Made by a program: the position numbers and the translations under genes. This document shows, in pieces, positions 8,082-11,946 of a stretch of DNA of 11,946 nt. The DNA is from an uncultured Haloferula sp. (GTDB lineage: Bacteria; Verrucomicrobiota; Verrucomicrobiae; Verrucomicrobiales; Akkermansiaceae), in assembly GCA_946885645.1 (NCBI GenBank), contig CAMPGU010000118.1, positions 1-11,946 of the forward strand, written 5' to 3'. Every line of letters starts with the position of its first letter. Positions within the stretch are counted from its first letter, which is position 1. Under the pieces are notes generated by a model. It had not been told where the DNA came from. It searched no databases and saw only the letters and a program-made list of their open reading frames with translations.

Positions 8082-9671
8082 ATGGTCAGCCAAGCCCCCG
8101 ATATCTCCACGCCTGCCGCTGCCTATGATGTCGTCATCTTCGGCGGGGCCTTTTCCGGTTCCTCGCTGGGCCTGCTGCTGAAGCGGGCTCGGCCGGAGAC
8201 GCGGGTGCTCATCGTCGAGAAGTCCGAAGCCTTCGACCGGAAGGTGGGGGAATCGACCTCCGAGGTGGCGGGCTGCTTCCTGACCCGCGTGCTGGGGCTC
8301 TCCCACTACCTGGCCTGCGAGCATTTCCAGAAGCACGGGCTGCGGATGTGGTTCACCACGCCGGAGAACGATTGCCCGAACTGCTGCTCGGAAATCGGGC
8401 CGAACTCGCAGGCGCGCTTCCCGACCTACCAGCTCGACCGGTCGAAGCTCGACCAGCATTTGTTAGAGATGGCCGCGAAGGAGGGCTGCGAGGTCCTGCG
8501 CCCGGCAACGATCAAATCCTTCGAGCTGAACGGCGCGGGGAAAAACGTGATCGTCCTGAAGCACGCGGGCGAGACGAGCACGATCACCGCGGGCTGGGTG
8601 GCGGACTGCTCGGGGAAGGCTTCCCTGGTGGCCCGCCAGCGCGGGACCTGGCGGAAGCTGGAGGATCACCCGGTGCACTCGATGTGGGTGCGCTTCAGCA
8701 ATGTCCGCACGCTCGATTGCCACGAGGCGCGGGTGATGGCACCGTGCCTGAAGGACGGGCCTTCGGTGGCGCGAGCAAGCGCGACCAATCACCTGATGGG
8801 CCGCGGTTGGTGGTCCTGGATCATCCCGCTTTCCAACGGCGATTTCTCGGCCGGGGTCACCTGGGACGAGCGGCTTTTCACACCGCCGGGCGAGGGCTCC
8901 ATCGGCGCGCGGGTGAAGGAACACCTGATCGCGCAGCCGATCGGCAAGCTGATGTTCGAGGATGCGGTGCCGGTGGAAAACGACGCGCGCATTTACAAGC
9001 ACCTCCCCTACTACTCCACGGAGGTCTGCGGGGACGGCTGGATCCTGGCCGGGGATGCCGCGGGTTTCATGGATCCGCTCTATTCGCAGGGCCTGGACTA
9101 CTGCGCGCACGCGACCTACTGCGCGCACAAGCTGATCCTGAAATCCTTGCGCGGGGAGTGCGTGAAGATGGCGCTGGCTCATCACAACGAGATCTACCCG
9201 CAGTCCTACTTCCGCTGGTTCCACGGGCTCTACCGGAACAAGTACCAGTACCTCGGCGATGCCGACCTGATGCACGCCGCTTTCCTGATGGACATCGCGG
9301 CCTATTTCATCGGCCCGGTGCGCGCGGTGTATGCGGATGCGGACAAGGAGTACTCCACCATGCCCTACAACGGCGCGGGCGGCGCGATCTTCGCCCGCTT
9401 CATGTCCTTCTACAACCGGCGGCTGGAAACCATCGCCCGCAAGCGCCTGACGGTCGGCACCTACGGGAAGAACAACCTGATGCACCGCCACCTGGTCCGC
9501 GTGCCCTACGAGCCGAACCTCAAGGCCGTGCGCCACCTTTTCAAAGGCATGAAGGTGTGGCTCAAGCTGGAAGCCGAGACGATGTTCATCCGGCCGGTGG
9601 AGGCGCTGCCGGAAGTGATGGCGAAGCCGGAGAAGACGGTCCCGGCGGTCCGGATGGCGGAGGTTTCGTAG
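8082..9671 (+). CDS. FAD-dependent oxidoreductase of the flavin-dependent halogenase type
   Basis: From the ATG at 8082 the protein is 529 residues. It opens with a Rossmann FAD site, YDVVIFGGAFSGSS (residues 15-28), and the acidic strand end VLIVEK (42-47). It then has GESTSEVAG, a lysine followed by glycine (K84 in FQKHG) near where halogenases keep their catalytic lysine, and the halogenase signature WxWxIP as W244-S-W-I-I-P249. The second FAD motif is GDAAGFMDP (324-332). Family members use reduced FAD to chlorinate or brominate aromatic substrates; others with this fold are reductases or hydroxylases. Related proteins are often found in aryl-polyene and flexirubin clusters, where their activity is poorly defined. 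Whether this one halogenates cannot be told from sequence alone. AGAGG at 8066-8070 supports the ATG; a longer frame from a TTG at 8022 has no such site and would begin 4 bases after the RND stop. It is 64 bp downstream of the RND gene. Confidence 0.87.
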   Translation: MVSQAPDISTPAAAYDVVIFGGAFSGSSLGLLLKRARPETRVLIVEKSEAFDRKVGESTSEVAGCFLTRVLGLSHYLACEHFQKHGLRMWFTTPENDCPNCCSEIGPNSQARFPTYQLDRSKLDQHLLEMAAKEGCEVLRPATIKSFELNGAGKNVIVLKHAGETSTITAGWVADCSGKASLVARQRGTWRKLEDHPVHSMWVRFSNVRTLDCHEARVMAPCLKDGPSVARASATNHLMGRGWWSWIIPLSNGDFSAGVTWDERLFTPPGEGSIGARVKEHLIAQPIGKLMFEDAVPVENDARIYKHLPYYSTEVCGDGWILAGDAAGFMDPLYSQGLDYCAHATYCAHKLILKSLRGECVKMALAHHNEIYPQSYFRWFHGLYRNKYQYLGDADLMHAAFLMDIAAYFIGPVRAVYADADKEYSTMPYNGAGGAIFARFMSFYNRRLETIARKRLTVGTYGKNNLMHRHLVRVPYEPNLKAVRHLFKGMKVWLKLEAETMFIRPVEALPEVMAKPEKTVPAVRMAEVS

Positions 9672-9685
9672 GATTCCCGCAACCA

Positions 9686-9720
9686 CGGAGCTCCCGCGGG
9701 AGCTCCGGATCTTTCTCTTT
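9686..9720 (+). terminator. Palindromic terminator after the halogenase-like gene
   Basis: A perfect 22-nt palindrome (9686-9707; each arm CGGAGCTCCCG or its complement) lies 14 bases after the stop codon. It is followed on the plus strand by a pyrimidine-rich stretch with T-runs (GATCTTTCTCTTT). It separates this gene from the convergent fkbM gene and probably stops plus-strand transcription. On the minus strand no T-run follows. Confidence 0.6.
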
Positions 9721-9728
9721 GCCATCTG

Positions 9729-10580
9729 CTACGCCAGCAGAGAGGGAAGGACAAAGAAGGTGTTGTGGTCAAGGGTGTCCGCACTCCGGAAGCTGGAAGC
9801 GGCGAAATCCCAGCCTGCGATTTTATAGCCGGCCTTTTCGATTTCCGAGACAACCTCTTCCACCGATGTGCCCTCCCGCTTGAGGAGATTTCCATCCAAT
9901 TCCATGAGGATCACCTTTACCTTATGGCTCCGGATCGTCTCCAATGCCCCCTTGATCACGTGGCCCTCGAAACCCTCCACGTCGATCTTGAGAAAATCAA
10001 CCGACCCGAGCGCCCGCTCGGCGACGATGCGATCGATAGAAACGACCGGCACTCCCCCGCCGTCTTCCGCCATCGATACGAAAGTCCTAGAGCTATCTTG
10101 CTCGTTAGCGTGGACAATCACCTTTCCACCCTCTTCCGCACCGCACGCCGCCTCGATAAGATCGAGCTGGGGAAATCTGGCATCACCGATATTCTGCCTT
10201 ATCCGCTCGAAATTCGAGGGATCCGGTTCTATCGCAATTACTTTTCCGGTAGAACCGACCCTGCGCGCCGCATAGATGGCATTGAGTCCGACATTGGCCC
10301 CTACATCGATCACACACATGCCATTTTTCAAATAGGCATCCATGAAGGCAAAGGTCTCCGGCTCGCTATGCCCGAAGTAGTAGGTGAGGCGGGAAATCCC
10401 TTCGTTGGGTTGCAGGATGATGCCGTGATCCCCGTCGAAGTTGGTGCGGATTGAACGGTTCAACAGCCTGAGAACCTCCCAAGAGAGAACCCTGAACGAA
10501 ACCCTTACCGGTGCCGCTTGGAAGGCGGGATTCCTCGAAAGCCAGCGCAGCTTGGAAAAGCCAAATTGAGTAAGTTTCAT
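9729..10580 (-). CDS. FkbM-family SAM-dependent methyltransferase
   Basis: This 283-residue protein has the FkbM class I methyltransferase core. Motif I is VIDVGANVGLNAIYAAR (residues 90-106), the next strand ends in E118 (KVIAIEPDPSNF), and the family-typical block VDFLKIDVEGFEGHVIKGA is at 194-212. FkbM-type enzymes use S-adenosylmethionine to O-methylate hydroxyls, often on sugars or polyketide/polysaccharide substrates. The acceptor here is unknown. The ATG at 10580 is preceded by GGTGATC, a weak ribosome-binding site. The open frame extends upstream to 10709, but that extension runs through the decayed MMPL duplication and does not resemble the family, so I reject it. Sampled lines are about 45-60% GC against 60-68% in the neighbours, suggesting acquisition by transfer. 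It is convergent with the halogenase-like gene and downstream of the MMPL gene on the same strand. It could modify a surface glycan or the product of a nearby pathway. Confidence 0.9.
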   Translation of the reverse strand: MKLTQFGFSKLRWLSRNPAFQAAPVRVSFRVLSWEVLRLLNRSIRTNFDGDHGIILQPNEGISRLTYYFGHSEPETFAFMDAYLKNGMCVIDVGANVGLNAIYAARRVGSTGKVIAIEPDPSNFERIRQNIGDARFPQLDLIEAACGAEEGGKVIVHANEQDSSRTFVSMAEDGGGVPVVSIDRIVAERALGSVDFLKIDVEGFEGHVIKGALETIRSHKVKVILMELDGNLLKREGTSVEEVVSEIEKAGYKIAGWDFAASSFRSADTLDHNTFFVLPSLLA

Positions 10581-10596
10581 TCGATCACCATGACAA

Positions 10597-10631
10597 AGCA
10601 GCCCCAGTCGAACAAACTGGCTGCTACTATA
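10597..10631 (-). promoter_or_regulatory. Candidate fkbM -10 box with leader hairpin
   Basis: On the minus strand TATAGT (10631-10626) is a five-of-six match to a -10 box. I see no good -35. Immediately downstream is a stem of AGCAGCC (10597-10603) with GGCTGCT (10619-10625), extended by AGT/ACT after a two-base bulge. The hairpin would lie in the fkbM leader, ending about 17 bases before the start codon. Confidence 0.3.
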
Positions 10632-10644
10632 AAGGAAATTTCTT

Positions 10645-10673
10645 GGATGCCTGTATTTTCCCCTTTGGCATCC
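10645..10673 (-). terminator. Seven-bp inverted repeat upstream of fkbM
   Basis: GGATGCC (10645-10651) and GGCATCC (10667-10673) form a perfect 7-bp stem with a 15-base AT-rich loop. It sits just after the decayed MMPL tail on the minus strand and could be its original terminator. The sequence after it on the minus strand (AAGAAATTTCCTTT) is only moderately T-rich. Confidence 0.25.
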
Positions 10674-10695
10674 TTCTTCCTTCGGAACCCGCGTT

Positions 10696-10797
10696 CCGGC
10701 CCCTCGCATGCTACCCCGGCAGCAGGAAGATCGAACACGGTCTTGCTCAACAGGATGCCGATCACGGTGCCCTGACCAAGACTCCCGGCGCGCGCGG
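10696..10797 (-). pseudogene. Decayed duplicate of the MMPL transporter 3' end
   Basis: About 100 bp here align with the last ~90 bp of the intact MMPL gene (from 11042) at roughly four of five positions, in the same orientation. The translated match is SLGQGTVIGILLSKTV against SLGQVAVIGILLSMTV. One extra base around 10736-10741 then shifts the frame. Correcting it gives IFLLPG followed by a stop, matching SIFLLPG in the intact gene. The homology fades near a strong hairpin (10785-10811). The open frame covering this remnant (10834 to 10577, 85 codons) ends in an ATGA overlap with the fkbM start. Most of its sequence is frameshifted or low-complexity, so I treat it as accidental. It may be a partial duplication or the relic of a second, related MMPL gene. 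Confidence 0.75.
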
Positions 10798-10811
10798 AAT
10801 CGCGCGGCCGG
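10785..10811. repeat. Very GC-rich hairpin at the edge of the duplicated segment
   Basis: CCGG and alternating CG on the left (from 10785) pair with CGCGCG and CCGG on the right (to 10811) around a GAAT loop, giving about 10 pairs with one small bulge. It lies where the similarity between the two MMPL tail copies fades. Confidence 0.45.
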
Positions 10812-10842
10812 TGAAAGCGTTCCGGCGGGACCATCTCTCAGC

Positions 10843-10908
10843 TCACGCGTGCCGGCGGCGGCGGAGCAGCGCGAGGCCGAGGAGGGAGCTCTTCAGCGGG
10901 TTTTTCAT
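10843..10908 (-). CDS. Possible 21-residue small ORF, or tail of a decayed secreted protein
   Basis: An ATG at 10908 opens 21 codons: MKNPLKSS, then LLGLALL, then RRRRHA and TGA. AAGG lies nine bases before the ATG, and a TATAAT-type promoter about 55 bases upstream, so expression is plausible. The same frame is open upstream to at least 10965, giving an EP dipeptide before the hydrophobic stretch. Hydrophobic residues followed by four arginines at the very C-terminus recall PEP-CTERM sorting tails, but the hydrophobic run is only seven residues, too short for a proper one. It may be a real small peptide, a leader, or a gene relic. Confidence 0.25.
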   Translation of the reverse strand: MKNPLKSSLLGLALLRRRRHA

Positions 10909-10963
10909 TGGCTCCCGCCTTCTATGCCTATCTGATTCAATTGTATATGACATTTGCGCGGGC

Positions 10964-10993
10964 ATTATACACGCCGGAATTCGCGCATCCCAA
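10964..10993 (-). promoter_or_regulatory. Candidate sigma-70-type promoter
   Basis: On the minus strand TTGGGA (10993-10988) and a perfect TATAAT (10969-10964) are separated by 18 bases, in an AT-rich patch that stands out from its high-GC surroundings. It points toward the 21-codon ORF and fkbM, and lies about 50-80 bp after the end of the MMPL gene. Confidence 0.45.
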
Positions 10994-11041
10994 ATCTCCG
11001 GGAGGAACGGAAGGCGGGCGGATCGCGCCGCTTTGCCCTCC

Positions 11042-11946
11042 TCACCGCCCCCGCGCGTGCCAGCCCGGCAGCAGGAAGATCGAAACCGTCATGCTCAGCA
11101 GGATCCCGATCACCGCGACTTGCCCGAGGCTCACCAGCGCGTCGCTGGATGAAAAGCACAGCGAGCCGAAGCCGATCACGTTCGAGGCGCCGCAGAAGAG
11201 CAGGGCCTTGCCGGTGCCGTTCCAGAGCTCCTTGAAGCACATGCCGGTGCGCTTGAGTGTGAGGGTCACGTGGATGGCGTAGTCGATGCCGGTGCCGAGC
11301 AGCAGCGGCGTGGCCATCAGGTTCACGAAGTTCCATTTCAGGCCGAAGGCGCGCATGAGCGCCAGCAGGCAGACGCTGCTGACCAACATGGCGAAGAGCG
11401 CGAAGCCGACATCCCGGAAGCGCCGGAAAATGACCGCCATCATGCCGAGCAGGAGCACGCCCATCGGCAGCAGCATTCTCGCCATGTCGTCCTTCACCAG
11501 CCCGGAGATGGCGGGCTTGAAGAGGCTCCAGCCGCTGAGCCAGATGCCGCCGCCATTGAGCTCGCGCAGGCGCGGATAGCCGGGGGACATCGGATCGGTT
11601 TCGGGCGCGGGGATCAGCGTCCCGATCATCAGTCCCCCCCCGCTCTCCTCCCGGTGCATGAAAAGCCGCATCACCTCCCGCGCGGCGGCGGATTGCGGGT
11701 AAAAGCCGTCCTTCGCCGCGGCCTCCGCGAGCACCCCGAGGATCTGCCGCCCGAGCGCGGTGCCTTCTTCCGAAAAGCCGATCTCATCGGCCTCCGCCAG
11801 CAGGCGCGGCGCTTGCGCGGCCAGCTCTAACAATACCGGGCGGTTCCGCTCCTGCCGTGCGGGATCGGGCCACCAGCCGCCGGGGAAATCCGCCTCCAGC
11901 AGCACGCCCTGCTCTTCCGCCGCGGCCAGGCGTTGCTCCGCTTCCG
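11042..11946 (-). CDS. MMPL/RND-superfamily exporter, C-terminal part (cut by window edge)
   Basis: About 300 residues are visible; the frame is open through the right edge, so the N-terminal part is outside and the GTG at 11905 is not the true start. The visible part begins in a soluble, helical periplasmic region (VLLELAAQAPRLLAEADEI). It continues into a C-terminal membrane bundle: MLLPMGVLLLGMMAVIF, FALFAMLVSSVCLLALM, then WNFVNLMATPLLLGTGIDYAIH, LLFCGASNVIGFGSLCF and VAVIGILLSMTVSIFLLPG. The GTGIDYAIH helix is the hallmark of MMPL proteins, which move lipids and hydrophobic products across the inner membrane (mycobacterial MmpL3, hopanoid transporter HpnN). Exporters of this kind also occur in aryl-polyene pigment clusters. 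The protein ends WHARGR; its last ~30 codons are partly duplicated downstream at 10696-10797. Cargo is unknown. Confidence 0.88.
   Translation of the reverse strand, partial: EAEQRLAAAEEQGVLLEADFPGGWWPDPARQERNRPVLLELAAQAPRLLAEADEIGFSEEGTALGRQILGVLAEAAAKDGFYPQSAAAREVMRLFMHREESGGGLMIGTLIPAPETDPMSPGYPRLRELNGGGIWLSGWSLFKPAISGLVKDDMARMLLPMGVLLLGMMAVIFRRFRDVGFALFAMLVSSVCLLALMRAFGLKWNFVNLMATPLLLGTGIDYAIHVTLTLKRTGMCFKELWNGTGKALLFCGASNVIGFGSLCFSSSDALVSLGQVAVIGILLSMTVSIFLLPGWHARGR

Larger units (their letters stand above)
10581..11041. other. 460-bp gene-poor stretch between fkbM and the MMPL gene
   Basis: No convincing full gene lies here. It contains a candidate fkbM promoter and leader hairpin, an inverted repeat, a decayed copy of the MMPL 3' end, a very GC-rich hairpin, a 21-codon ORF and a TATAAT promoter-like site. 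An AT-rich patch (about 10910-10995) is unlike anything else in the window. The mixture looks like the debris of a rearrangement. Confidence 0.6.

Noticed and set aside
4757..8110. An 1117-codon open frame antisense to the RND gene
   Set aside because: It is low-complexity (His, Arg, Gln, Asp-rich) and mirrors a textbook RND permease. Such long antisense frames arise from the third-position GC bias.
9686..9707. The perfect 22-nt palindrome as a recombination or attachment site
   Set aside because: Its position 14 bases after a stop codon, with a T-rich tail, between convergent genes fits a terminator better. No integrase or repeat copy is nearby.
8348..9883. A 511-codon frame overlapping the halogenase-like gene on the same strand
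   Set aside because: It is Arg/Gly/Pro-rich without motifs and overlaps a frame with clear FAD and WxWxIP signatures.
10645..10673. Inverted repeat as an insertion-sequence end
   Set aside because: No transposase, matching second end or target-site duplication can be seen; the arm is only 7 bp.
9729..10709. Longer fkbM form starting at 10709
   Set aside because: The extra 43 residues run through the decayed MMPL tail and do not resemble FkbM proteins. The ATG at 10580 is the better start.
10577..10834. An 85-codon ORF with an ATGA overlap to fkbM, suggesting translational coupling
   Set aside because: It is built from a frameshifted MMPL remnant and non-protein-like sequence. The overlap is probably accidental, though it could still influence fkbM translation.

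Overview
The window looks like chromosomal DNA from a high-GC member of the Planctomycetes-Verrucomicrobia-Chlamydiae group. The best guess is a Verrucomicrobium of the Luteolibacter type. This rests on an adjacent pair of secreted proteins, a cytochrome-like DUF1587/1595/1592/1588/1585 protein and a DUF1552 protein, which is characteristic of Planctomycetes and Verrucomicrobia. Weak or absent Shine-Dalgarno sequences and GC near 60-68% in most genes fit this. The assignment is inference from gene content; there is no rRNA or marker gene here.

Layout, left to right. (1) Positions 1-457, minus strand: the N-terminal part of an FMN-dependent alpha-hydroxy-acid oxidase, cut by the window edge. 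(2) 579-899, plus strand: a small orphan gene of unknown function. (3) 1010-4647, plus strand: a two-gene unit. The first gene encodes a Sec-exported 769-residue protein with two CxxCH haem-type motifs, the second a Tat-exported 436-residue DUF1552 protein. (4) 4648-4828: an intergenic stretch with two strong inverted repeats. (5) 4829-8017: a complete RND-family efflux permease without an adaptor or outer-membrane gene beside it. (6) 8082-9671: an FAD-dependent oxidoreductase of the flavin-dependent halogenase type, followed by a perfect 22-nt palindrome that probably acts as a terminator. (7) 9729-10580, minus strand: an FkbM-family methyltransferase in visibly lower-GC DNA. (8) 10581-11041: a 460-bp stretch without a solid gene. 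It holds a decayed second copy of the 3' end of the neighbouring MMPL gene, several hairpins, a plausible promoter and a 21-codon ORF. (9) 11042-11946, minus strand: the C-terminal half of an MMPL/RND-superfamily lipid exporter, cut by the right edge.

How the genes may work together: the DUF1592/DUF1552 pair should be co-transcribed and act outside the cytoplasm, probably on a carbohydrate or in a surface redox process. The halogenase-like enzyme and the MMPL exporter are two components typical of aryl-polyene/flexirubin pigment clusters, so the rest of such a cluster could lie beyond the right edge; nothing else of it is visible. The fkbM gene appears to be a later arrival between them: it is AT-richer and sits beside a partial duplication of the MMPL tail. 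I see no tRNA, rRNA, CRISPR array, transposase or integrase. I do not find a clearly new multi-gene system. The strongest oddity is the duplicated and frameshifted MMPL tail next to fkbM.
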